A stretch of 64,000 nucleotides of DNA from Siphonodentalium dalli (Eukaryota > Mollusca > Scaphopoda > Gadilida > Siphonodentaliidae): NCBI GenBank assembly GCA_032622095.1, contig CP136061.1, forward strand, positions 202,174,244 to 202,238,243. The letters are read 5' to 3'. Under the pieces are notes generated by a model that worked only from the letters and a program-made list of their open reading frames with translations, was not told the origin of the DNA and made no database searches. Shown one piece after another: positions 23,483 through 33,289 of this stretch. Numbering within the stretch: position 1 is the stretch's first letter; the number at the start of each line of letters is the position of its first letter. The translations under genes were made by a program, and so were the position numbers.

Positions 23483-24429
23483 CCTTGGGCTCTCTTTTGA
23501 AAGCATTCCTGATGGCAAACATTCATACTAAATTTCAATCAGATCCGATAGCAAATGGCTAAGATATATGCCCAGACGGACAAAGTCAATCGAGTATACC
23601 CCAATGTTTCTTCGAAAAGTGGAGGTGTAATAGCATTAGAATAGTCTATTCTTCATTAATGTAGGGATGTTCTGAGAACATATGCATACAACAGGAAGAA
23701 AACCACCATACAAAATTGCTTTCATTCATGATTAGAGGTTCAGATGTAAGTTCTAGTACTTTCCAAGTTAAAAATATAAAAATATCAAACATTAACCTCT
23801 TCGGTGCTATGACGTCCATAACTATTACAGATGTAAAAGTACATGTCGTGTGCTGCATTGTACCTACGGACAATTTCAGCACACTAGCATGATAATAGCA
23901 TTTTCAACTGAGTCACTTTTATGGTTCTTGTGATATTCCTGTTATATTTTTCCAAGGATAATGGTAATAACGTCAACAGCCCAGCACACAATGTCATTTA
24001 GCAGCGAAGAGGTTAATTGGCTCTGAATTTGCGACTTAAAAGGGGATAAACAATTGAATTATTTAATTATTACCTGACAGGCTTGATGAGTGAAAATATT
24101 CAAAGTTCATATCATTTCCCTGCTCTCCATATCAACACATGGAAGGTTTGCTCGTTTTGTGCACATATGTTGGGTAAGAAGGAATATCATATGCTGGTGA
24201 CTTACAGGGTTCAAACTGTCAGTGTCCAAATTGGCCAATGACGCAATTGTTTTGATAAAATGGCCAAAAAGTTTCAAGGCTATTTTCAACAATTGTCTGT
24301 CAAATTATCATCATATTTCCACAAAACCCTTAATCTGTTAACAGGTATTAGCAATTAATTGTTGCTTGCCTGTGTATGAATAACAATTTATCTAAAGTCA
24401 CGCATGCTTTATACTTATCAAAACAATGA

Positions 24430-24804
24430 GGCCGAAGAAAAAAATATTTGTGGTTTGGGTTTCCCTACCGACCCTATTTTAAACCCCCTACCCTAAAGTT
24501 TTTTTCATGGTTTTCAATAAAATCTATTTAATTTTTTCTCCAAAAATTTCATAAAACACAAAACATCTAAGCATCTCAGAATAGGTTGATTTCAAAGTAA
24601 AAGTATTGTTGTTATATTAAAATTTATACAAAAATAATCAAAGCTAGTTGTATGTCAATCTTGCAGAGTAAAATACGCACATGAAAAGTCATAAGAATAT
24701 GTCAAAATTAAAAAATTGATAAAAAAAATAAAACTTCAAGCCTATACCTACCGACCCTACTTTTTTTCGGCTTGTAACCCAAACCAGACATTTTTTCTTT
24801 GGCC
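24430..24804. mobile_element. Harbinger-like MITE with TGA target duplication
   Basis: 375 bp. Left GGCCGAAGAAAAAAATATTT and right AAATATTTTTT-like TTTTTTCTTTGGCC are inverted, continuing inward through GTTTGGGTT / AACCCAAAC. TGA stands on both sides (24427-24429, 24805-24807). The inner arms hold CTACCGACCCTA. Confidence 0.7.
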
Positions 24805-25112
24805 TGACGATTAAATTCTAGAATGGTGTACTTTCTTTAATAATAAATTGACAACATTTACTGCTTTGATATCCGTTGCCAACTAGACCTATATCAGATT
24901 TGCGGCTCCCATCCATGCGCATTTCCATCGTCCAACTCACAATTTATAAGTTATCTCAGTGCATGTTTCTTTACAGTTTTATTTCAAATTCTGTTTTCTC
25001 GATGATCCCATTTTTCAATTGGCCAATGTTTCTGAAAACTGGCCAAAACAAATTCAGAAATGGCAAAAACAATTAGTCAAAATAATTAATTTCCCAGCCA
25101 GTGTGAACTTAC

Positions 25113-25184
25113 CTTGCGGATACATAGTTGAGGTTGACTGTGTCGTTGTTGTTTTAATAGTGGTTGAATCCGTGGTAGTGGTAG
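25113..25184 (-). pseudogene. Exon B1: Thr-rich linker with destroyed splice acceptor
   Basis: Paralogue of exon A1 (7912-7977). Donor GTAAGT is intact and the frame is open for 72 bases (two extra codons), reading TTTDSTTIKTTTTQSTSTMY before PQ. The acceptor has changed from gtAG to gtAC by one base, and no other AG occurs upstream until a position (about 25229) that would bring a stop in phase. Unless a non-AG acceptor is used, the exon is skipped; because it is phase 1-1, skipping keeps the frame and merely shortens the linker between domains C and B. Confidence 0.6.
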
Positions 25185-25249
25185 GTACAAAGAATTACAA
25201 AGTATTACAGCCAATGAAAGATCGTAACTAATGTAAAGCATCCTCATTA

Positions 25250-25510
25250 GGCCAATATAAATAAATTGCTTCATTTACATCCCCTCCCAACCATATTTTT
25301 AGCCCCCTCCTCTTTTTTTAAAAATTTGGATATCTTTTATGTATACTTTTTTCTCATGGCTTAATCATCAAATTACATTTCAATGACCAATTAATCAGAA
25401 ATTGAGAGCTTTCCGATGAATGGCAACAAGCCATATTTCCAACTAAATCCTGAAAAGTTACCCATAATTCTGCTGTGGTTAAGGAGTCAATTATTTAGGG
25501 CATTACTGTA
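25250..25510. mobile_element. Truncated Harbinger-like MITE joined to a TA-MITE right arm
   Basis: 25250 starts GGCCAATATAAATAAATTGC, as at 2472, and runs to about 25400. From 25402 the right arm of the TA-target MITE follows (GAGAGCTTTCCGATGAATGG to GGGCATTACTGTA). Both are half elements, mirroring the nested arrangement at 2297-3036. Confidence 0.6.
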
Positions 25511-26617
25511 TTTGTCTTTTACTGTTCGCTCATCCAGGAAACTTTCCAAATGTAAGTTCACATTCATTGTGGCCATTAATGTTGCGCCGGTCAATTACAA
25601 ATTTTCACGCTTGGATCCACACTTTTAGCATTAAATATCTGGGTCATCTCTATAAAATTAAAATTTACATCTGGCAATATTGGGGGTACAGGGAAATTTT
25701 ATACCTACATGTGTAGATACAGATGATACATGTAGATTCAAAAAGTAAGATCAGGTTTTATTGAATTGCCACTGAAGTACCCCTGACAGTTACCACATAT
25801 AACATGTTTTCCCATGTGACAATAAAGCTATAGCTCTATATAGGAAAATAAATTGGTGTTTTCATTTTCATTTTTCGAAAGTTATCATTGAATTCAAATT
25901 CAATATCGTCTAGAAGATGTAACTCAGTGGCGAATATATTGGATTGGATGCCAAAATAACGTTCTAGAACAGCATCGCAATTTGGCTATGAGTCCAAAAG
26001 ACACACAAATAGCCAGGGCTAGTATAATGTTCTTCCCATGTACGTATAAAATTACGACACATTTTCAAGTTGAAATTTTTGTAACATTGTGGTTATCGAC
26101 AAAACTATTTAATTACCGCTCAATGGCGCTCATAGTGAAAGGGGGGAAACAATTGCTAATTAGCCTAATTAAGGCAGTTATTGAACAGGTTCCAAGATTG
26201 TGTGGGTTAATTCACAGCAAACTCAGTGGTCATTTACATTCCTCAGTATGGTTACTATGGAAGCATGGCAGGAAGTTGGATATTGGATGAGTCGTCCACC
26301 AACCTGACATTTGCAAGATAAGAGTTTTTCCCATTGCTACGCTATTTCGGATTAGCATTCCGACTGCTATTCTCAACTCTTATGAGTGGTAGGTTTAAAG
26401 ATATATTTTTTTGAAAGATATTTTTTCATTTTTGAACAGAAAGTTCACTAATAATCTTCATAAGATATAGTATCAGTAATAACTTGTCGCCATTTCTTAT
26501 TATTTGAATGTACACACTGTCACACTTTTAATATAGGCATGATAAATGACAATTTATTGTGGAACAATTTCTGAATTTGTCATAAAATTGTGTGTAAATA
26601 TTGAATGATTACTCTTA
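25511..26617. other. Intron, no recognised feature
   Basis: AT-rich. An open stretch at 25982-26290 (plus) has no recognisable domain, weak codon character and no paralogue, so I do not call it a gene. Confidence 0.4.
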
Positions 26618-27106
26618 TTAAAGGTACTCAACCCGATAAAACTCCTCTCAATTACTATTTCAATGGCTTCGTGGGGTCAAAAATATTTGATTCGAGTCGA
26701 GGAAGTCACCCATCAAAGCTCAGATTTGTTAGATATCGATTTTAGAAATCTATTATTTTTCATTATCGGGAATTCTTTCTGGCCCAGAAGATAGTAAAAA
26801 ATTCGTTATTATTACCCACTTGATTATAGAGTTATCCATCCTTGTCTGTTTGAATAGAATTTTGGCGTAAAATCTCGAGCATGTTACCAAATTGACGGCA
26901 GTTATAAGTACTCATCTCGAGAACATAAGAATTTTCAAAAATCAATATCTAATGACTCTGAGCTTTGTTTGATGGGTTCCTCGACTCGAATCAAATATTT
27001 TTTACCCCCAAAGCCAAAGAAATAGTAATATAGGACCCTCTGATCGGATTGTTGTTGTTGGAATCTGTTGAGATGGGGACCCTCTTTACGGGTTGAGTAC
27101 CTTTAA
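26618..27106. mobile_element. TTAA-target MITE with AGGTACTCAACCCG ends
   Basis: 489 bp between TTAA at 26618-26621 and 27103-27106. Terminal inverted repeats AGGTACTCAACCCG. The interior includes GAGTTATCCATC and GCCAAAGAAATAGTAAT, shared with 6960-7265 and 21740-22195. A second TTAA family distinct from the CCCTTTCA family. Confidence 0.8.
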
Positions 27107-28572
27107 CAAACATAGATTTAGATTATCAATATTAAAAGAGAATTTATAATCAGCTTAGAAGATAGGCAAGTCAACATAGCTAAATTAGCTAATCATAGCT
27201 AATGTTGGTACATAGGCCTACCCAAATCCAACAATTATATAATTACTCTAACTATCAAATTAATTTGATAAAGATAATTATTGAAACAAAGTTGCCATAT
27301 TTTTTGCATAATACAGAGCAATTACTCTCAATTTTCTTAGTGGAATATAAACCTATTTCAGGCTGTTTTGATGAGTTTCATTTTCATAATTTAACAAAGA
27401 GCAACCTAGTAATTTAGTCTATATTTATATGTGCTGCTAGGCTAGCATAAAATCTTATGTCTACAATAAAGAGCGTTTACTATTTTACAATTTCTTTGTG
27501 AATCATAACCCTTTATTCAATTATTTTATGCCGATATATTAAAGCTTTTATATCAGCAGCGGCCATATTTATTAATAAACTAGTGACCATCAAATAAAGC
27601 TGATTCATTCTCAGTATAACTTAATTATCTATGATACCATAATACCATATCATTATTTCATTAAATTGCTTCCTACCACCAGTTCCCAATGTTCCATGCA
27701 GCCCAGAGTCAGGGATTATACAGTCCAATATTTGCTCTTTAAATATATTGTGATAATGATATTATAAAATTTGACAGAAATATGATATATTACGTTTAAT
27801 CTTTTGAATCAAACAGTTGAGTCATATACAATGAGTCAAACGTGAAGGCAAACATTGAAACCAAATTTACATAAAAAATGAGCTTATGTTTCGACCGCAA
27901 TCGTGGAGCAAGGGGGGAAACTCTATATTGCAGATCAAATCGTAAAGGTCGCAAATTTTGTTCTGGGGACAGCAGGGACAGGGGTCAAAAGTTACATAAT
28001 GACAAGAATTAACTCTTATCTCTATCCACTGAATGATGTTTCGCGCAGACTTACATTTAACTATTTACCGACCGATAACGATTAATACCAACCCGAATAT
28101 GTCCAGCGTGAATTAGTTTCCCGCCATAAATAGTCAGTAATGGAGTGAATTTTGTAAAAATTTCGTACTATGGAAATAGCGCACGCATTTGTCAACTGCA
28201 TTTCTACCGATTTCTATAATGGTGTTTACGTTCCATGATAATGCTCACAAAAATGTAAGATATTACCACACAATCAGAAATTAAGAATGGTTAAATCGAC
28301 TTCAGCATTTAAATTATTATGTGTTTATATATGTAAACACATAATAATTTAATATAATATTAATATATAATATATATATATGTATTTATCTATATACTGG
28401 TATATATATTATATGATATTGGTCAGTGATCATCGGTACGATGTGTATTAACTGAACCGACGTTTTGAATGCGTGAACTAGCAATTATGATTAGACATGA
28501 TACAAATTTACAAGTTTCAAGTTTAAAGTTCACTCCAAGTTTGATTATCGGAAATACTATTAAAGCAAGAAC
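27107..28572. other. Intron with AT-dinucleotide stretch
   Basis: Nothing coding recognised. 28325-28420 is a nearly pure A/T block with TATATA runs and a local palindrome (GTGTTTATATATGTAAACAC, 28320-28340). An AATAAAGAGCGTTTA motif lies at 27465. A short open frame at 27903-28085 has no support. Confidence 0.4.
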
Positions 28573-28695
28573 CTGGCTTTGGTGTTGTTGCTGGTGTAGT
28601 GACAGATGTAGACGTTGTCGTCGTTGTTGTCGTCGTCGTTGTTGTTGTTGTCGTTGTTGTTGTTGTCGTTGTTGTTGTTGTCGTTGTCGTCGTCG

Positions 28696-28735
<40 letters not shown>

Positions 28736-28863
28736 CGTCGTCGTCGTCGTCGTCGTCGGGGCTGTAGTTGTCGCCACGGTAGTCGTAGTTGTTGCTGCTT
28801 TTGTCGTTGAGCCTGGCGTCGTCGTTGTTGCCGGTCCATAGCATTCGAGGAATATCAATTGGC
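28573..28863 (-). CDS. Exon C4: domain end plus 48-Thr mucin-like tract
   Basis: 291-base exon, phase 1-1, acceptor tttctgtatacag, donor GTTCTT (weaker than the others). It begins GQLIFLECYGPATTTT, matching the last-Cys segment of A4 and B4 (MIVVCEGKYGERP), and so closes an upstream cassette C. Then come STTKAATTTTTVATTTAP, an uninterrupted run of 48 Thr, and TSTSVTTPATTPKP. In the trinucleotide tract every interruption is ACA/ACG, silent in the Thr frame, while two other frames change Asp/Asn or Arg/Gln. The tract is probably O-glycosylated in an extracellular protein (inference). The Cys-rich exons of cassette C were not found to the right; they may lie beyond the gap or outside the window. 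Confidence 0.7.
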
Positions 28864-28904
28864 CTGTATACAGAAAGGTGGAGATAGGCCTGCGTGTATG
28901 CATG

Positions 28905-29060
28905 GGAAGTCAAATTGTATGAGAGGCCAAATTCACATTTAATAATCAATTAATTGCGCTTAAGCGTAATTATAACTACTATCTAACCTACCCCTAAACT
29001 ATTGGCATGACCTGGTATATCACCTAGCAACATAAGAGGAGCATTGGGTTAATTATAACC
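28905..29060. repeat. Inverted fragment of the TTAAGCGCAAT-rich repeat
   Basis: GAGGCCAAATTCACATTTAA followed by TAATTGCGCTTAAGCG is the reverse complement of the segment at 32185-32250. Confidence 0.6.
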
Positions 29061-29515
29061 TGTTTTAATTAGAGGTGTGACTGTCCCAATGGGACTAAGG
29101 ATACCACCCCCATATTTTTAAAAATACTACGATGTTTCACATGTCCGTAAACATTTAGCTAAAATAATAAAATAACAGTTCCCATTGCAGGTGCACAACC
29201 CTAACCCTAATCTTAAACCTATTGACCGAAACAATGTAGGAATAAAAGCTCGGACAAAATTATGCATGTTGCAAACAAAATTCTGTCGAAAAAGTGGGAT
29301 AACTCCACCAAAAAAGGTCCGACAGACGTCATAATCGCAGATGCATAGGATCCCATGGTGGTTGACGTCTGTGCCAAGTTTCACGGAAATGATCATAAAA
29401 CGACTGAGAAAAACTCCGGACAAATTTGTGTTCACGGACGGACGACGGACGGACGATCTGATTCCAGTACCCCCCCCCCCCCCACAACTTCGTTGCGGGG
29501 GTATAATTAGCCTGC
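29060..29515 (+). repeat. CCCC...CAACTTCGTTGCGGGGG-ended repeat family, copy 1
   Basis: From AGAGGTGTGACTGTCCCAAT to CAACTTCGTTGCGGGGGTAT. It contains GGAATAAAAGCTCGGACAAA and AACTCCACCAAAAAA. Other copies: 33220-33315 (end only), 37270-37705, 37945-38610, and inverted at 45098-45335 and 49455-50015. ORFs through these are shadows. Confidence 0.8.
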
Positions 29516-29562
29516 AGGCTAAAACAGAAAACTGTTGCGAGTCAGCCATTTTGATAAAGAAG

Positions 29563-29835
29563 TGCTCGAGGACTGAGACATTAAAGCTCCAGGAATGAGA
29601 CACCAATATTTGCATGGGTCACTGAGGGATGCTGATAATATGAAAATAGGGATTTTTCCCTGATTTAAGTCAATAAGTAAATCATGTTAAGTACCCAGCA
29701 TGAGTACTTAGCATGATTTACATGTACTTATTGACTTAAATTAGGGGGAAAATCCCTAATTTGATATTATCAGCATCCCTGATCCAAAAATTGGTGTCTC
29801 ATTCCTGGAGCTTTAGTGTCTCAGTCCTCGAGCTC
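29563..29835. mobile_element. Foldback element, copy 1
   Basis: Arms of about 130 bp: GCTCGAGGACTGAGACATTA at the left and its inverse TGTCTCAGTCCTCGAGC at the right, folding around AAGTACCCAGCATGAGTACTT. The matching copy in the duplicated unit is 33381-33650. Confidence 0.8.
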
Positions 29836-30235
29836 TAGTGTTTTTGTTTATTAAATCAGCATCTCTTGCACATATCTATAGTATTTCCATGGTCATATAG
29901 CGTGAATGTGGTGTCACTGGGGGCTTGCTTCCCAGGCTTCCCTCATATGGTGTGCCTGTTTACTGGAAAATTGAAGAAAATCAAAGTCGCCCCGACTAAT
30001 ACAGAAGGCAATGCTACTGCGAGTAGCCCCAACTAATACAGAATATAATATAATGCTAACAGGAGTCGTCCCGATTAAAACAGAAGGTAATACTATTGCG
30101 AGTCAGCCATTTTGATAAAGAAGTTAGGTTAGCTCCCTATACCCATCCAAACCAATGAAAACAAGAGGTGACATGCATGTCAATAGGAGTTAAGGCTAAG
30201 TTATGGATAAACCTATTTATTCACCAGGGGCCTAT

Positions 30236-32073
30236 ACTATAGAATACAATTTTTGTAATATCAGCGTTAATTTGTGATTTACAAATTTTGTAATACATAT
30301 TTTGTGTTCTATAGTATTCGACTGTATTTCTATCAGTGTATTTCTTTCATTGTAGATTGAAACTCAACATTTGCTCAAAACTCTTTATATGCAAAATACA
30401 TTGACATGCAATGACTTATATGATCTTTTTTGGCGAACCATCAAATATACCGGGATTCACTTGACCGGAAAATCTTTGCATTTGGTGGAGAAAAAGGGGG
30501 CCTGAAAGTTTCATCTGTTCATGTTTTCATAGTACTCGAACGCTACGGCTTTGTAATATGTAAAAATTCGCAATACGGAATGATAAAGTACGGGCTAAGC
30601 GGGTTCTATATATATATAGTACAGCGATAATACTATTTTTGTAAAAATTCCGTATTAGATTACAACGGCATGGGCTACATAATTGATTTTTCACGCCGTG
30701 ACCACGACGATGATCCGTGCGGATAATTGTGAGTGCGATTAGCTGGGTACATGTTCTTTGTAATGCAGTCACGGAATCTCAATTGTTAACCCATTGAGGT
30801 GGTTTACGCTCAATGGAGTTGAAAGGAGATTTTAATTATGAACGGAATTAAAGAGTTAAAGTTGTGGGGCTTGGGCTCAAAACGTATAAACGATCTTTGT
30901 GCGAAGGTACACGGATACGCGGTGAATCGGGGGTGGTGTCATTTCGTGTTGAAACAGTTACTGATAATTTCAGGCTAAGTTGCGTTAAGAATCAGTGGAC
31001 CCCAAATATTTACCATGACATTATGAAACATATTTGAACCGCATGGCATTTGTGTGCTCAAGAAGTTTGCGTTCACCTTGTGGTCTAAACAATTTAATTT
31101 GGCCAATAGTGCCGCACAGAATGTTCCATGAGTGAATTCTTAGAAAAAATCGGGGTCTCATGATCCTTAACTTACCAATGTAGTAGTGCGTGTTGGTTAT
31201 AAACCAAATGTCATATGTTGACCTAAATTCAGCCGCTTAGTTGGGTATAAATGGAATGTACCATTAATTAGGTATAGTTTAAGTAGATGGTGCTATATAT
31301 ATGTTTTAAAATCGAGGTTGGATGTCCCCGGAGACCCTGGACGAGGGAGTGTTCGTCCACATTGGAATTTCCAAATGAACACCCATCCTTGACACAGGTC
31401 GAACAAACCAAGTCAGAGAACAGCCATCGCACCCCATCATGGGTTTGAATTTTCCCAGATGCATTGTACCTCAACCTTTTCAACTATTAAGGTCTAGATG
31501 TTCCCACTTATAATATTTCAGCCGCTGTCCCAGCCCTAAGCTAGCTAGACAAATCAGGTTCCATCCTTGGTAATATTGCTATATAAAGTTGATGTGGCCA
31601 TTTGAAGGGCAACCGATATGTGTGCTTGCCGACCCTTTTCGAAAAACCGTTAATTTCAAATGTTTCATGTTACATGTTTATGTAACATAAACCATCTGAA
31701 AATGGTAAATATTCCATACGATACCGAAGGAATTACTTTTCATCGTGCGCAATTGTGGTCAAAATAACCCAAGTATCGGAAACTAGTCACACATTATGTA
31801 CCTTTATTCATCAACTAAATAACTCACCAACTGACACAAATAGGCATTGCCATATCATTCGCATATATCATTAGAGTAATTTCCCTTGATAAAATCACAA
31901 ATGTTTAGATGTGCGTTTGACGAACGGTGGTCGATAGTACTCGATTTGCCGTCTTTTTGTGATTTACAAGAAATCGCGTTAGCTGCTAGATTACAGTGGT
32001 CCATAGTACTCGACACCTTCTGTACGGCTCAAATAAGCCTGCTATTACAAAAAATGTATTCTATAGTATAGGC
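30236..32073. mobile_element. 1.84-kb terminal-inverted-repeat insertion
   Basis: Ends CCTATACTATAGAATACA and TGTATTCTATAGTATAGG are inverted, with one or two further mismatched but related subterminal copies (TTCTATAGTATTCGAC at 30306; GTCCATAGTACTCGACA at 31999). The empty site is in unit 2 (CACCAGGGGTGTTTATAC, about 34078). The boundary bases CCAGG and CCTGG may be a 5-bp target duplication with one change. No transposase recognised; short frames inside (30430-30630 plus, 31268-31483 minus) have no support. Confidence 0.75.
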
Positions 32074-32600
32074 CCCTGGGGTGTTTATACATATAACCAT
32101 ATAAGCGCAAATAATTACACCTAAAGGGCAATTAATTGTGCTTAAACCCAATGATTGCGCTTAAGTGCAATCAATTGCGATTAAGCGTAATTATTTGCAT
32201 TTAAGCGCAATAAATTGCAATTAATTATTAAATGTGAATTTGGCCTCCCATAAACTTGACATTTTATAAATAATTGAGATTAAACGCAATAAGGAATCTC
32301 TAATTGCGCTTAAGCCCAAATGGGTCTAATTAATAAGGACAGATATAATTCCGCTTGAGTGACATAAGGAATATATACCGCTATCTAATTGTGCATACTG
32401 CATACGCACAATACGGATTATCTGATTGCGCTTTTTAAAGCACAATAAAGGAAGCTCTTATTGAGCTCAATTAAACGAAATACAGGAAGCTCTAATGCGC
32501 TTAAACACAATAAGAGCTAAAATTTTGCACTTAGGCGCAGTTAAAATTCTTCATTATTGCACTTAATTAAGCTCAATTAGCCATATTACATAAACTCCCT
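32074..32600. repeat. TTAAGCGCAAT motif cluster, copy 1
   Basis: At least a dozen near copies of the palindrome-related motif ATTGCGCTTAAGCGCAAT in both orientations. Copy 2 lies at 34085-34520. Similar GCGCTGAAGCGCAAT motifs occur at 51330-51545. Confidence 0.7.
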
Positions 32601-33225
32601 GCAATTAAAATGGTGTAGCCTAGTCCATAGTGCAATGTATGGAGTTAATTGGTGACCTGGTGACAGTGATGTTGCTTGGGGTCCCAACTGGCGGGGGGGG
32701 GGGGGGGGGGGGGGGGGGTGAGACCATGCACAATTAAAGTTTCCTACTATGCAGGATTTGTTCTAATAAAATTTCCAACTACATCGGATTTGATTTTGAG
32801 TAATGCAAAATTCCGAATCCAACATCCCGCAACATTTTGTTTCTGTTCGTCGGAAAATATCTGGCTCGGCGCCAAGTTTTAGGCGCCCGAAGTTTTTCTA
32901 ACTGTAAAATGTCTATTCCATCTATATATACATGTAGCAACAGAAATGAGACGCTACACTTTGGGATAAGCCTATACAACGTATATATAGTCCGAGCATT
33001 CGATACAGTACGGAGGTTTGCCTCGGACTATCGAACCTCAAACCATCGAACTGCACTGAAGGCAGTATATACCATCATAAAGAAACTATGGTATACTATT
33101 AAACATGTAGGGTCTTTTCATTATAGAAATAAAGTGCTGGTTCGTTTCAAATTGTATGGGTATTTAGAATCTGATATAACTTCGATCACATGTTGTGTCA
33201 CCCTTAAATTGGAACAAAGTGCCAA
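32601..33225. other. Duplicated non-coding segment with 26-base G run
   Basis: Poly-G at 32693-32718; the paralogous tract at 34653-34667 is only 15 long. The rest is colinear with 34585-35205. I see no protein signature. Confidence 0.5.
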
Positions 33226-33289
33226 GTAAATTTGTGTCCACGGACGGACGACGGACGGGCGGACGGACGGACAAGCTGTTCCAGTATAC

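Larger units (their letters stand above)
9335..25247. repeat. Segmental duplication, copy B (exon cassette B, heavily expanded)
   Basis: Counterpart of 1-8070. It is twice as long because of insertions at 11593-11897, 12182-12360, 12653-12832, 12857-14925, 15366-21451, 22277-23482 and 24430-24804. Colinear matches resume after each insert, so copy A can be used as an empty-site reference. The right limit coincides with the start of a Harbinger-like fragment at 25248. Confidence 0.85.
29475..33225. repeat. Local tandem duplication, unit 1
   Basis: 29475-30235 matches 33296-34080 and 32075-33220 matches 34085-35205. The extra 30236-32073 is a mobile insertion absent from unit 2. Confidence 0.85.

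Noticed and set aside
28423-28949. Frames reading poly-Asp/Asn, poly-Arg/Gln and poly-Val through the trinucleotide tract
   Set aside because: Only the Thr frame is flanked by phase-matched splice sites and by sequence homologous to exons A4 and B4.
29199-29211. Telomere-like CCCTAACCCTAA (also near 37963)
   Set aside because: Only two repeats, within a dispersed repeat family; not an interstitial telomere array.
29127-29615. 162-codon minus-strand ORF and the similar ones at 33164 and 49455
   Set aside because: They fall wholly within the CCCC/GGGG-ended repeat family, which is open by chance in several copies on different strands.
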